Numbered from the stretch's first letter, positions 39,937 to 50,706 are shown. The stretch is DNA of 64,000 nucleotides from Paralithodes platypus (GCA_032716605.1 CM064506.1:22502404-22566403); one strand, 5' to 3'. Notes: generated from the letters alone by a model not told the origin. Numbers and translations are program-made.

Positions 39937-40318
39937 TTAAGGGGGTTCACCGGCTTTTTTCTCTACTTTTCTCTCTTCCTCTGGCTTATATCCATTCGGT
40001 CCCATTCAGCCTACTGTTTTAGGACGTTTACCCCCATGCAGGTGTCAATATTTTCCTGGAGAATGGTAGTGAGCCAGCATATATATATTTTTGTTTTGAC
40101 AGCAAATGTGTACATTTTTCGATAGACAAATATCTCCGGCGAAGCTGGATTTCTCCATACAATGCTGGCTCGCTATCGCTGGCCAGGAAGAAATCGACAC
40201 CTGGATGGGATAAACGTCTTAAAACAGTTGGCTGAATGGGACCGAATGGATACAGGCCAGGGAAAGAGAGAAACGGAGAGAAAGATAAAAAGAAAAAAAA
40301 AACAGTGACTTCCCTTAA
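39937..40318 (-). mobile_element. Family B TTAA foldback MITE
   Basis: TTAAGGGGGTTCACCGGC to CAGTGACTTCCCTTAA. Both ends are of the GGTCACCG type, although the core is in reverse orientation. CTCCGGCGAAGCTGGA centre. Confidence 0.85.
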
Positions 40319-40434
40319 TAAAAACAAATCTCGTTTCTTCCGTATCCTTTGGTCTCTTATTACGTCAGCCCATCTAATATTACGCCAGCCCATCTAATAT
40401 AATTCTTTTGGGAGTAATTGAGGGCCATTCAGTC

Positions 40435-40808
40435 TTAAGGGAGCCCACCTCGCTTTTTTGCTCTTTCTCTCCCTCTCTTTGGTTTGTATCCATTCGGCCC
40501 CATTCAGCCTACTGTTTTAAGACGTTTACCCCCATCCAGGTGTCAATATTTTCCTACCGCGAGCCAGCATTTATATATTTTTGTTTTGACAGCAAGTTAA
40601 ATTTCTACAATTTTTGATAGAAAAATATATCCGGCGAAGCCGGATTTCTCCATACAATGCTGGGTTGCTATCGCTCGCCAGGAAAATCGACACCTAGATG
40701 AGGATACACGTCTTAAAACAGTTGGCTGAATGGGGCCGAATGCATACAAGCCAGGGAAAGAGAGAAAAGGAGAGAAAGATAAAACAAAAAGCCGGTGACC
40801 CCCCTTAA
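40435..40808 (-). mobile_element. Family B TTAA foldback MITE
   Basis: TTAAGGGAGCCCACCTCGCT to GCCGGTGACCCCCCTTAA, 374 bp, ATCCGGCGAAGCCGGAT centre. The left CGAGCGGTAG segment is deleted. Between this and the preceding element, TACGTCAGCCCATCTAATAT is duplicated. Confidence 0.86.
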
Positions 40809-40951
40809 AAAACTGTTGTAAAGATTGAAATGACATTAGTGATATTAAACCTCTCGACCGATTAATATAAAAAACGAAGAATGGCTCTGTTGGGCTTAAT
40901 GTCAGACGCAGTAACGATTATTATGTTCTGTACAGCGCTGCCATTAGTCAT

Positions 40952-41301
40952 TTAAGGGGAAGGTAGTCGCTTTTGCTGGACCCCTTCTTCCTCATGTTTA
41001 GCATTTTATTTTTGAGATTTTAAGACGTTTGTTCCATTAGTTTGGCGATATTGAAACCTTTCGCCCATTTTCTTTGTCAATATTAAGACCTTTCGGGCCA
41101 TTTAGGTGTCGAATATTTCCTGGCGAGCGATAGCGAGCCTGTAATTTTAGAAGGAAGCGGTCTACGGCCGGGAAATTTTTCTACCGAAAAAGTGGGTTTA
41201 GGGGTGTTAATTTAAATCTGTGTGGTGGTCTAGCGAGGAAACCAAAAACATATATTAATAAACAAATATATAGACCAAAAACCAAGCACTAACCCCTTTA
41301 A
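40952..41301 (+). mobile_element. Family A TTAA MITE
   Basis: TTAAGGGGAAGGTAGTCGC to CACTAACCCCTTTAA. GGCGAGCGATAGCGAGCCTG intact. The hairpin is degraded (GCGGTCTACGGCC) and the adjoining block is shortened. Confidence 0.8.
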
Positions 41302-41717
41302 TAATCTCACTTAATTTACTCTTAAAATTATGACATATATGTTTAAGAAGGCAAACTAAATCCCATTCTCATTGTATCTGTTTTGACCGATGAAATATTC
41401 TAGTTGTATACACACTGAAGAGTAATCCTGACCAGGTACGCTCGAATACCATAGTCTCTACCCCACTCGTAAGAATTTGTGGACCCCTTGTGTTATTCCT
41501 TATGCAATAATAACTAACTGGATTTGTTTTGGAACAGAACTTTCTTTTCAATAAATAGTATATATAGTTGTGCAGTTGCTGTATAGAAAAATAAATTCAA
41601 AAATACGTTTCCAGAGGTATAAGTCCACGAGCCTTTATGAGTGGGTAAGATATTATGGCATCCGAGTGTACCTTCATTAAAATATCGAGTATGTTTTCCC
41701 GGTGAAGACCTCAGTGG
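41302..41717. other. No recognised feature
   Basis: A 60-residue minus-strand frame (41369-41551) has no recognisable features. Confidence 0.35.
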
Positions 41718-41935
41718 GTAAATCCGGTGTCATACGAGCGATTTTTCCGTTAATTCTTACGGGCAATTGTAGTCTGGCAGCTGCAAAATTTAGGTTATAT
41801 AAGAATTAAACTACCTAACATAATCTACCTTCGATCTAGTTTCCGATGCCAATGGGAAAGAGCCTCAAAATATTACGAGAACAAACTTGCTCATCGAAAG
41901 TTGCCGGAAAACGCGCTCGTTTGACACCGGTTTAA
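41718..41935. mobile_element. Family E MITE
   Basis: TCCGGTGTCATACGAGCGAT at the left is answered by CGCGCTCGTTTGACACCGG+TTTAA at the right. The interior GGGCAATTGTAGTCTGGCAG and ACCTTCGATCTAGTTTCCGA match 62090-62348. Confidence 0.78.
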
Positions 41936-41939
41936 GGAA

Positions 41940-42325
41940 AAGCTTACTAACCGTCTTAAAGTCGTACGGTAGAAAGTAAGCTGCCCCGTAAGCCTTCCCT
42001 AACAAGGATTTCGGTAATTACTTGGGGTCGGTACACGGATTTGGAATAACAAGATTTTTGTTTTTTGTTTTGTTTTTTTGTGCCCCCTATCCCATATAAC
42101 TACTCTCAATATTATTTCTCTCCCTATTCATTTCCAATCCCCTTTCTAACAAATAACATTAACTTTATAGTGGCATCAATACTTCCGTTAGTATTATGTA
42201 AATTAGCTAAAGGCAATTAGAATTTTGCATATATGTATGTGCATGAGTATATACCTAAATTCATACACTCAGAATTTTGCTTAGATTCATCTGATCAATA
42301 TGATTAATTATAGTTACTAAATATA
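41940..42325. other. No recognised feature
   Basis: AT-rich with a T-rich run near 42053-42079. Nothing supported. Confidence 0.35.
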
Positions 42326-43035
42326 GGGGGGGCAGGGGACTAGGAATCTAGGGAGGGCAGGGGACTAGGAATATAGGGGGGCAGGGGACTAGGAATATAG
42401 GGGGGAAGGGGACTAGGAATATAGGGGGGCAGGGGACTAGGAATAGAGGGGGTCAGGGGACTAGAAATATAGGGGTGCAGGGGACTAGGAATATAGGGGG
42501 GCAGGGACTAGGAATATAGGGGGGGCAGGGGACTAGGAATATAGGGGGGCAGGGGACTAGGAATATAGGGGGGCAGGGGACTAGGAATATAGGGGGGCAG
42601 GGGACTAGGAATATAGGGGGGGCAGGGGACTAGGAATATAGGGGGGGCAGGGGACTAGGAATATAGGGGGGGCAGGGGACTAGGAATATAGGGGGGCAGG
42701 GGACTAGGAATATACGGGGGCAGGGGACTAGGAATATAGGGGGGGCATGGGACTAGGAATATAGGGGGGGGCAGGGGACTAGGAATATAGGGGGGCAGGG
42801 GACTAGGAATATAGGGGGGGCAGGGGACTAGGAATATAGGGGGGCAGGGGACTAGGAATATAGGGGGGGCAGGGGACTAGGAATATAGGGGGGCAGGGGA
42901 CTAGGAATATAGGGGGGGGCAGGGGACTAGGAATATAGGGGGGGCAGGGGACTAGGAATATAGGGGGGCAGGGGACTAGGAATATAGGGGGGGCAGGGGA
43001 CTAGGAATATAGGGGGGGCAGGGGACTAGGAATCT
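42326..43035 (+). repeat. G-rich minisatellite (about 23-25 bp unit, about 29 copies)
   Basis: GGGGGGCAGGGGACTAGGAATATA repeats with 5-7 G variation in the first run. The unit resembles the internal CAGGGGGCTAGG of retroposon T (56941-56956), whose 3' part follows directly. G-runs on the plus strand could form quadruplexes. Confidence 0.95.
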
Positions 43036-43262
43036 TTCTCCACTTGTAAAATTCACCTACTAGACGAGACAGAGTAAGGGGTCCAGAGAACGCGAAAGTG
43101 GTCCCGGACCCTAAGAATTAGAACTGTAGATGGTGTTTCTTTTAGGGCTCTGTCTCGAGTCAGCCACCCCCAATTATGGAGTATATACCTGAGTGTATAC
43201 ATACATACATACATAGTGCATACATACATACATAGATACTTACATACATACATACATACATG
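43036..43262 (+). mobile_element. Retroposon T, copy 2, with ACAT tail
   Basis: CCACTTGTAAAATTCACCTA, TAGACGAGACAGAG, GGTCCCGGACCCTAAGAATT and GGGCTCTGTCTCGAGTCAGC match copies at 25625 and 56840. It ends ACCTGAGTGTATACATACAT with ACAT repeats to about 43262. The 5' half is replaced by the G-rich minisatellite. Confidence 0.8.
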
Positions 43263-43274
43263 TATACAAACTTA

Positions 43275-43425
43275 TATTGCTTCAAACTCCGTGTGTCCAG
43301 GCATTTTGGATCGAATATTCTTTGATTTTGGACCTGTCACTCTTTCAACTCTGGGGGAGGCACTCATCACAGGCACTACTACCTTATGTTTTCCTCATTC
43401 ACATAGAACAAAAAATAATACTAAT
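43275..43425 (+). mobile_element. LINE-gamma 3'-end fragment (copy 2)
   Basis: TTGCTTCAAACTCCGTGTGT, CCAGGCATTTTGGATCGAAT and CTCTTTCAACTCTGGGGGAG match 21955-22085, ending CACATAGAACAAAAAATAAT. A short 3' fragment only. Confidence 0.75.
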
Positions 43426-43639
43426 GAATGATTGACGTGTATTGTTCTATAAGTTATTAACAAGTTCATCTTTTTCTCACTGCTCTCTGAATGGCGTGTC
43501 CGAGTTTCCAAAAATTGAATATCGTCTTTCTGAAGATTTATTATGGCTCGGAGGGTTGGAGCGGCTATATCGGATATTTTGATTAAAAGCACCCCAGAGT
43601 ATTCTTCCAGGGGGAGAGATTGGCAGCGCTAAAGGTTGC

Positions 43640-44420
43640 CTTGGGGAAACTTTGGGGAGATAAGGGAGAGGGGGCGGTGAATGGGGTGTGGGGGGGAGGT
43701 GAGGCAGGGGGAGAGGCAAAAATGGGGTTAGTTATGATATGAGGGACAGGGGGCAGCGAATGGGAGGTGGGGGTAAGGCAGAGGGAGAAGCAACAATGGG
43801 GGTAGTTATAAGGGAGAGGGGGCAGCGAATGGGAGGTGGGGGTAAGGCAGGGGGAGGGGCAAAAATGGGGTTAGTTATGATATGAGGGACAGGGGGCAGC
43901 GAAGGGGAGGTGGGGGTAAGGCAGAGGGAGAAGCAACAATGGGGGTAGTTATAAGGGAGAGGGGGGCAGCGAATGGGAGGGGGGGGTAAGGCAGGGGAGA
44001 GGCAAAAATGGGGTTAGTTATGAGGGAGAGGGGGGCAGCGAATGGGAGGTGGGGGGGGGGGGTAAGGCAGAGGAAGAAGCAACAATGGGGGTAGTTATAA
44101 GGGAGAGGGTGCTGCGAATGGGAGGTGGGGGTAAGGCAGAGGAAGAAGCAACAATGGGAGTATTTATGAGGGAGAGAGGGCTGCGAATGGGAGGTGGGGG
44201 TAAAGCAGAGGAAGAAGCAACAATGAGGGTAATTATGAGGGAGAGAGGGCTGCGAATGGGAGGTGGGGGTAAGGCAGAGGGAGAAGCAACAATGGGGGTA
44301 GTTATAAGGGAGAGAGGGCTGCGAATGGGGGATGGTAAGGTATAGGGAGAGGCAAGAGGATGTAATGGCAATATATGAGATAGGGGGCAAGAATGGCGGG
44401 GGGGGGGGGATTAGGCGAGG
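43640..44420 (+). repeat. G/A-rich minisatellite (about 70-78 bp unit, about ten copies)
   Basis: Units contain GCGAATGGGAGGTGGGGGTA, AGGCAGAGGGAGAAGCAACA and ATGGGGGTAGTTATAAGGGA. Frames of 98-182 residues on both strands arise from the repeat and are not genes. Confidence 0.92.
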
Positions 44421-44449
44421 CAAAAGATCGGGGGTAGCACACTTCTATT

Positions 44450-44556
44450 TAATACACCAACAACACAAATGCTTTCCTTCTTTTAACTTTGTGGGAGACA
44501 CTTGTTACAGGCAGCTTTGCCTTATGTCTCCTTCGAACACACGAATACAAAAATTG
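44450..44556 (+). mobile_element. LINE-gamma 3'-end fragment (copy 3, diverged)
   Basis: TTTTAACTTTGTGGGAGACA, CTTGTTACAGGCAGC and GCCTTATGTCTCCTTC align with the 3' end of LINE-gamma (GGGGGAGGCACT...GGCAGTTATGCCTTTTGCC). Probably old. Confidence 0.45.
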
Positions 44557-44657
44557 CAATATAAGGGGTAGGGGGCAAGAATGGGAGGAGTACTAATGAA
44601 TAGGGAGAGACAAAATATAGGGGGTAATTTTAGTATAAGAGATACGGGACAAGAAAT

Positions 44658-44658
<1 letters not shown>

Positions 44659-44728
<70 letters not shown>

Positions 44729-44737
44729 TGTGTGTGT
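44659..44737. repeat. GA then TG microsatellite
   Basis: Interrupted AG (44659-44726) followed by GTGTGTGTGT. Confidence 0.93.
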
Positions 44738-44739
44738 CC

Positions 44740-45370
44740 AGGGCGAAAGGGCTGTTGTGCGAGAATTATAACGACGATGCAGGGAATGAATAATGATGAT
44801 ACCGACGGCATATGTTTGGAAGGAATGGACAAACTTATTCCAAACTTGTAAGGTCCTCGCCCCAAATGTTATCAAGAAGCTGGTTTGTTGTAGAAAATGT
44901 ATCCCCAGTGAAGTTGATGTATCCTCTGTTTTTTAATGCTGGTAACCCTAATCCTCTTTTGGAACACATGATACAACTTTAATGTGTTTCACTGTACGGC
45001 TAATGGAAAGCTTTATATAAGCTGAGTAAAATAATGTTTCGAATTTAGTTGAAAATAATGTGCGGTATTTATATACTCAAATGTAAAACTTGCAACACAA
45101 GCGTATCAGAACAGGGACAGCTCAATTTAAAGACAAAATAACTTATCAAAATCACTGTGGAAATTCCGATTTAGCTAAATAAAATGTTGAAATAAAAACA
45201 CAAAACTACCTCATAGAATGTACATGACTACATGAGTAAGTGAACTTGTTTCTCAAGCAAATTAGTAACACATTATATCAACGTACTCGTCACATTCAAG
45301 AAAATAGTCAATTTGGGAAGTTCGTCAACTTTGGACATTTGACAATTGAGTGAAAGCGTTAAGGGGAGAG
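44740..45370. other. No recognised feature
   Basis: AT-rich. No gene or repeat assignment possible. Confidence 0.35.
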
Positions 45371-45545
45371 AGAGAGAGATTTACATATATTTACATATAT
45401 TTACATATATTTACATAGATACACTGACCACACAGACCTTACGATCCCAGCGAGGTGGTCAGGACTTAATTCTAGTATTGAGATAGCTAACTTGAGAGTA
45501 AGGTACAGTGGAAGGAAAGGATAGCAAATAGAGAGAGAGAGAGAC
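45371..45545 (+). repeat. Dispersed repeat H, copy 2, between GA runs
   Basis: AGAGAGAGAGATTTACATAT, three ATATTTACAT units, then GATACACTGACCACACAGAC, CTTACGATCCCAGCGAGGTG and GGTCAGGACTTAATTCTAG, with a second GA run at 45531-45544. Matches 36204-36300 and the complement of 50580-50650. Confidence 0.65.
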
Positions 45546-45755
45546 GTAATTGCACTGTTGTTTATGAAGCTCGGGTGGGATGGCACGGAGCAAAAGTCAT
45601 CGTGTTTTCATTTCCCTAGAGGGAGGTGGGGAGGTTGTGAGGACCGAATACAAGTTGGATGACCTTTCTACCCTCAGGGGGACTTGATCTTGTCTGTAAT
45701 TAACTCACTCACTAACGCTGCCAACCCTAAAACCGGATTTGCACGTTTTTTGTTA

Positions 45756-45855
45756 TATTATCATTATTATTATTATTATTATTTATTATTATTATTTATT
45801 GTTATTATTATTATTGTTATTGTTATTATATTACTATTATTATATTACTATTACT

Positions 45856-45886
<31 letters not shown>

Positions 45887-45914
45887 TTTGATTATTTATT
45901 TTTTATTTTTTTTG
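45756..45914. repeat. TTA/TTTA microsatellite
   Basis: ATTATTATT runs change to TTTATTTATTTA. The Tyr/Ile frame is an artefact. Confidence 0.93.
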
Positions 45915-46144
45915 GTGGGAGGGTGGCGGAGGGCAAAATTAGATTGATACACTTTATTTGACCAGTTTATAAGATTAGCCTTTGCAATCTTGTGTTGTTT
46001 TAGATATTCGACTAAAATGTATCCAGCAAATAATTATGGCTTACCAAGAATCCGGTGCACGTCTATTGGCATACACAACCATGCACAAACCAAGATGGGC
46101 TGTCAATAGCACAATATTTAATTGTCATTGAGGTGTTTGACATA

Positions 46145-46812
46145 TTAAGGGGAGACTGACCGTTTGTTTGGTCTATTAATTAATTTATACATATATTTTT
46201 TTAGTTTCCTCCCTAGACCTCCATCAAGCTTAGAAAACACCCCCTAGACCCTCCTTCAAGATAAATTTGTATATATTGTTTCGGTAGAGCTGTGGTGGTC
46301 GAGTGGTGAGCACACTCATGTGTGAATCTGCAAGACCCGGGATCGAATCCCTGCCACGGGGACATTTAGTGGGTGTGGTAGTACGTCCTAGCATGTTTCA
46401 CATGCTCGCACCCAGTCAGGGACCATCCTGACGACGTATACGGACTAAACACACATAACAAAGCCACTCCAACACCCCTTCTCCCCTCTCTACACGCTTC
46501 AGAAAAATAGGAAAAGTAGAATGTAAATAAGAGGTGCCGTTGCAAAGGCTTATCCCTCAATACTTCATCTGATCTGATCTGAGACAAATTTCCCGGCCGA
46601 AGGCCGGATCCTCTTAAAACTGCAGGCTCGCTATCGCTCGCCAGGAAATAATCGACACCTAAATAGCGCGAAAGGTCTTAAAATTGACAACGAAATGGGG
46701 CAAAAGGTGTTAAAATCGCCAAACTAATGGGCCAAACGTCTTATAATCTAAAACAAATGGGGCTAAACATGAGGGAGAAGGAGGTCCAGAAAAACGGTCT
46801 GTCTCCCCTTAA
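46145..46812 (-). mobile_element. Family A TTAA MITE with nested SINE
   Basis: TTAAGGGGAGACTGACCG to GTCTGTCTCCCCTTAA. The two halves meet at TTTCGGTAG / ACAAATTTCCCGGCC when the SINE at 46287-46583 is removed, restoring a normal copy of about 370 bp. Confidence 0.87.
46287..46583 (+). mobile_element. tRNA-headed SINE (S3) inserted in family A
   Basis: The head GGTGGTCGAGTGGTGAGCAC (A-box-like) and GACCCGGGATCGAATCCCTG (B-box-like) is followed by a 220-bp body and a CATCTGATCTGATCTGA tail with a small repeat. No clear target duplication longer than 2-3 bp. Confidence 0.72.
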
Positions 46813-46951
46813 GCTGACATTTACTAGACATAGAGAGCTGGCGTATAGCACGGTCCATTTTCCATTTTGCTAGATAAGATAAATGCATAATCGTATTCCT
46901 TTAGTTCCCTCCCAACATCAAACGCCTCCCAATGAAATTAATGAAAGCATG

Positions 46952-47030
46952 TGATCCTACCGGGATTCGAACCTGGGTTACCACATACAGATCTTAAACA
47001 CTCTAACCATTACACCATCAAGACAGTTAC
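46952..47030 (-). mobile_element. tRNA-like SINE head (S2 family)
   Basis: Minus strand GATGGTGTAATGGTTAGAGT (A-box) and CCAGGTTCGAATCCCGG (B-box), then ATGCTTTCATTAATTTCATT. Nearly the same sequence order as 63376-63450. Confidence 0.65.
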
Positions 47031-47182
47031 AAGTACAGCACAAGATCACGATTAAATATCCATTTACCGAATTTCTTAAAGTATGGAATACAGGGTAATA
47101 CGCGATAGTTACGGGATAAGGAGTAGAAAGGATATGAGGTGATAGGGATGAGGATAGTCAGGAATAGGGGTTGATAGAGGAT

Positions 47183-47523
47183 TTAAGGGGGTAGTGCTTG
47201 TTTTATGGGCTATGTAATATATAATTATATATAATATATTACTTTATTTTTAGATTCCCTTGCTGGACCCCCTTTCAAGATAAATTGTACATTTTTCGGT
47301 AGAAAAATGTTCCGGCCTAAGGCTGATTCCTTGTAAAATTACAGGCTCGCCAGGAAAAAAAATCAACACCTAAATGGCACGAAAGGTCTAAATATTGACA
47401 ATGAAATGGGGCAAAAGGTCTCAAATTCTCCAAACTAATGGAACGAATGTCTTAAAATGTCAAAACTAATATGTTAAACATGAGGGAGAAGGGGGACCAT
47501 AAAAACGGCCCACCTCTCCTTAA
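47183..47523 (-). mobile_element. Family A TTAA MITE
   Basis: TTAAGGGGGTAGTGCTTG to CCCACCTCTCCTTAA. The core is shortened (GGCTCGCCAGG, the CTATCGCTCG part deleted) and the hairpin degraded. Confidence 0.82.
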
Positions 47524-47619
47524 AGTACTGTTGAGTTACCGTAATAAATCTAGAAACTAATTAGATATGTTGTTTACTGTAAGCGTCACATGCATGATTT
47601 ACTGCACAATCAACATTGC

Positions 47620-47885
47620 TAGGGGAGATGGGTCGGTTTTCTTTGCCCTATTCTTCCTCATGTTTTGCCTCATTAGTTTTCAGATTTTATGATGTTCGAC
47701 CCATTAGTTTGGCGATTTTAAGACCTTTCGCCCAATTTCTTTGTCATCCATAGGAGTTGTTGTGTCATTTAGGTGTCTTTTTTTGTCCTGCCTAGCGATA
47801 GCGAGCCTGTTACTGAAGAGGAACCGGCCTTTGGCCGGGAATTTGTTCTAAAGAAAAATGTACACATTTATCTTGAAGGAGGGTC

Positions 47886-47919
<34 letters not shown>

Positions 47920-47950
47920 GAGGTTAAGCTTGATGGAGATCTAGGGAAGA

Positions 47951-47999
<49 letters not shown>

Positions 48000-48059
48000 C
48001 ATATACAGTATATACATATATATAAATTAACAAATAAATACCCGCCCATCCCCCCTTAA
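47620..48059 (+). mobile_element. Family A TTAA MITE with G and TA runs inside
   Basis: CTAGGGGAGATGGGTCGG to CCCGCCCATCCCCCCTTAA. CCGGCCTTTGGCCGG hairpin. The usual GGGTCTAGGGGG has grown into a run of about 34 G (47888-47921), and the AAACTAAAAA block into a TA microsatellite (47952-47994). Confidence 0.85.
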
Positions 48060-48162
48060 GGCAGGGAACTAAACATGTGTGCATATTGAATAATGTACAG
48101 TGAAAACTACTCTTAAAAATCTCCCCTCACCCCCGGCTCAGGAGTTCCCAAGACTTTGCCAA

Positions 48163-48163
48163 C

Positions 48164-48235
<72 letters not shown>

Positions 48236-48345
48236 AGGAGGGAGAGAGATAGTGAGAGAGAGAGAGATAGAGAGAGAGAGGAGAGAGAGCGAGAGGAGAG
48301 AGAGAGAGAGAGAGAGGAGAAGATGAGAGAGAGAGCAAGAGGAGA

Positions 48346-48382
<37 letters not shown>

Positions 48383-48401
48383 GAGAGAGCTAGAGAGCGG
48401 A

Positions 48402-48443
<42 letters not shown>

Positions 48444-48760
48444 GAGTGGAATAGAATAGAATAGAATAGAATAAAATATTTTATTTAGCCAAAAAACATG
48501 TACAGTGTATATAAATGGATTATGATAAATATTGTTACATTGGCTGAGCCTTTTTAGAGTTTAGCTCTCTTAAAAGGCACCTCTAGAGAGAGAGGGATAG
48601 GGAGAGAAAGAGAGAGAGAGAGAGATAGAGCGAGAGAGAAAGAGAGAGAGAGAGATAGAGCGAGAGGTAGAGAGAGAGGGCGGTAGAGAGAGAGGGCGGT
48701 AGAGAGAGGGAGTGAGAGCGAGAGCGAGAGCGAGAGCGAGAGCAAGTGAGAGAGGGAGGT
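48163..48760. repeat. GA microsatellites flanking an AATAG repeat
   Basis: 48163-48442 and 48584-48745 are interrupted AG runs, with GAATAGAATAGAATAGAATA at 48448-48474. Between them, 48475-48580 is AT-rich. Ser-Leu frames are artefacts. Confidence 0.92.
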
Positions 48761-48894
48761 AATATGCCGCGACATCTGGAAATATGACCGCTCATTTTCA
48801 GTCTTCATCGCCCGAGAATTTTTATGAGCAAGCTGCGGCCGATATGAGAGAGTCTTAGGGGAGGACTGAGTGAGTGAGTGAGAACAGGATGGAG

Positions 48895-49160
48895 TGTAGT
48901 GTTGCCAAATTAGCTACTTTCCCGCGAGATCTAGCGGTTTTTACGTCGATCTAGAGTTACATTTTTACATCTAGCGACATTAATTTCTTGCGATACTCTG
49001 GAGATATTTACTTCGATCTAGAGTCACATTTTTACATCTAGTGACATGAATTCTAGCGATATTCTGGAGATTTGAGCCATTTAAGAGTGATATTCTATAG
49101 ATTGTGGCTTTATTCTAGCGATTTTGGGCTTTTATTTACTATCTAGTGGATTTGATATAG
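48895..49160 (+). repeat. Diverged tandem repeat (about 75-80 bp, three units)
   Basis: TACTTCGATCTAGAGTCACA / TTTTTACATCTAGTGACAT / GATATTCTGGAGAT recur with substitutions, starting from CGTCGATCTAGAGTTACATT. No coding. Confidence 0.65.
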
Positions 49161-49229
49161 TAACTCTGACATTGGAGTGGGTGTTTTTGTTATGGGTCCT
49201 TGTCAATAGGGAGGGTTTATTTTGTACTC

Positions 49230-49780
49230 TCACACGCGGTAATTAATATTTTGTGGTAGTAAAAAAAGGTTCAGTGAGATAGTTCGAAGCTTGTTAATCC
49301 TATTAGGTGCAGGGCGGGCCAATTTGGAACTACCCAGTTTTACTCCATTAGCTTGGAGATTTTAAGACGTTTCATCGCATTAGTTTGGCGATTATATGAT
49401 GCTTCAACCCAATAAGGTGTCGATTTTTCCTGGGCGACCGATAGCGAGCCCGCAATTTGGGAGAAACCAGCCTTTGGCCGGGACATTGTTCTACCGAAAA
49501 ATGTACACATTTAGCTTGAAGGGGGTCTGGGGGACGTTTTTTTAGTTTGAAGGGGGTTTGGAGAGGCGTTTTTCCAAGTCTAGATGGTAAACTAAAAACA
49601 CATTGTTCGAAAATGGCTAAAACAAATAAAACTCTAATAATCCAACAAAATAGTGTAAACAGGCTTCAAATGATCTCACTTACCCTTTTTGCTGGAGGCC
49701 CTTTTTAAGCTGAATAAATTCCTCTAGTAGTGGATAGAATAACATGAGAAGGACGTCACCGGTACTGCATGGGCTAAAGC
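49230..49780 (+). mobile_element. Family C MITE split by family A
   Basis: Left part GGTAGTAAAAAAAGGTTCAG / GTTCGAAGCTTGTTAA and right part TTGCTGGAGGCCCTTTTTAA / GACGTCACCGGTACTGC match the C subfamily at 11812-12025. The outer left end is lost. Confidence 0.72.
49300..49640 (+). mobile_element. Family A MITE nested in family C
   Basis: CTCCATTAGCTTGGAGATTT, AAGGTGTCGATTTTTCCTGG, GCGACCGATAGCGAGCCC, CCAGCCTTTGGCCGG and GTCTGGGGGACGTTTTTT. It lies at the GTTAA/TTGCTGG point of the C element. Terminal sequences are diverged. Confidence 0.72.
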
Positions 49781-49926
49781 AAATGAGCGGTCTATGTTTA
49801 CACCGATTCCCTAGCTGACAAGGGATTGAAGTGTGTGTATGATTGCTTTATTACAGCAATGATCCAGCAGTGGAATGATTTAAGAATGTGTTAATAAGAA
49901 TAGATAAATTTAGCGGATATTAATTG

Positions 49927-49999
49927 GAGAGAGAGAGAGAGAGAGAGCGAGAAAAAAAGAGGGAGGGGGTGTGGAAGGAGAAATAAAGAAGGGAGAGAA

Positions 50000-50077
<78 letters not shown>

Positions 50078-50165
50078 AAAGAAGGGAAAGAAAGAAGAGA
50101 GAGAGAGAGAGAGTGTGAGAGAGAGAAAGAAAGAGAGGGAGGGGGTGTGGGAGGGGAAATAAAGA

Positions 50166-50226
<61 letters not shown>
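49927..50226. repeat. GA microsatellite with a higher-order unit
   Basis: AG runs alternate with GGAGGGGGTGTGG+GAGG and AAATAAAGAAGGGAGAGAAA, so a composite unit of about 90-100 bp is repeated. Translation artefacts occur on both strands. ATGAATACAGAGTTCGTGTG is then duplicated at 50303-50353. Confidence 0.92.
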
Positions 50227-50417
50227 AACCTTGGGCGGGGTACATTGTAAAATATGCCGCTAAGAGAAAGGTGAAAATGGTGGCGAAAAGTGAATATGCA
50301 AAATGAATACAGAGTTCGTGTGGGTAAAATGAATACAGAGTTCGTGTGGGTAAAATGAGCTCTGTTTGTATTCATTCTGAGACACCTTAGCCAGTTTGCT
50401 TGCTCCCTTGACCCCCT

Positions 50418-50528
50418 TTCTCTCTCTCTCTCTCTCTCTGTCTCTCTGTCTCTCTGTCTCTCTGTCTCTCTCTCTCTGTCTCTCTCTCTCTGTCTCTCTG
50501 TCTCTCTCTCTGTCTCTCTCTCTGTCTC

Positions 50529-50571
<43 letters not shown>
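50418..50571. repeat. TC/TCTG microsatellite
   Basis: CTCTCTGTCTCTCTGTC units. No coding value. Confidence 0.95.
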
Positions 50572-50572
<1 letters not shown>

Positions 50573-50577
50573 AAGTA

Positions 50578-50655
50578 GTATTAAGGCCGGACCACCTAGT
50601 TGGGACCGCAAGGTTTGTGTGGTCTAAGTATCTGTGTAAATTTATCTCTGTCTCT
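50578..50655 (-). repeat. Dispersed repeat H, copy 3, next to TC and TA runs
   Basis: The complement reads TTTACACAGATACTTAGACC, ACACAAACCTTGCGGTCCC and AACTAGGTGGTCCGGCC, as at 45405-45465. Flanked by a TC run on one side and a TA run (50667-50704) on the other. Confidence 0.65.
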
Positions 50656-50656
50656 C

Positions 50657-50706
<50 letters not shown>

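Noticed and set aside
43875..44423. Frames of 117-182 residues on the minus strand and 98 on the plus strand
   Set aside because: Arise from the 70-78 bp G/A-rich tandem repeat.
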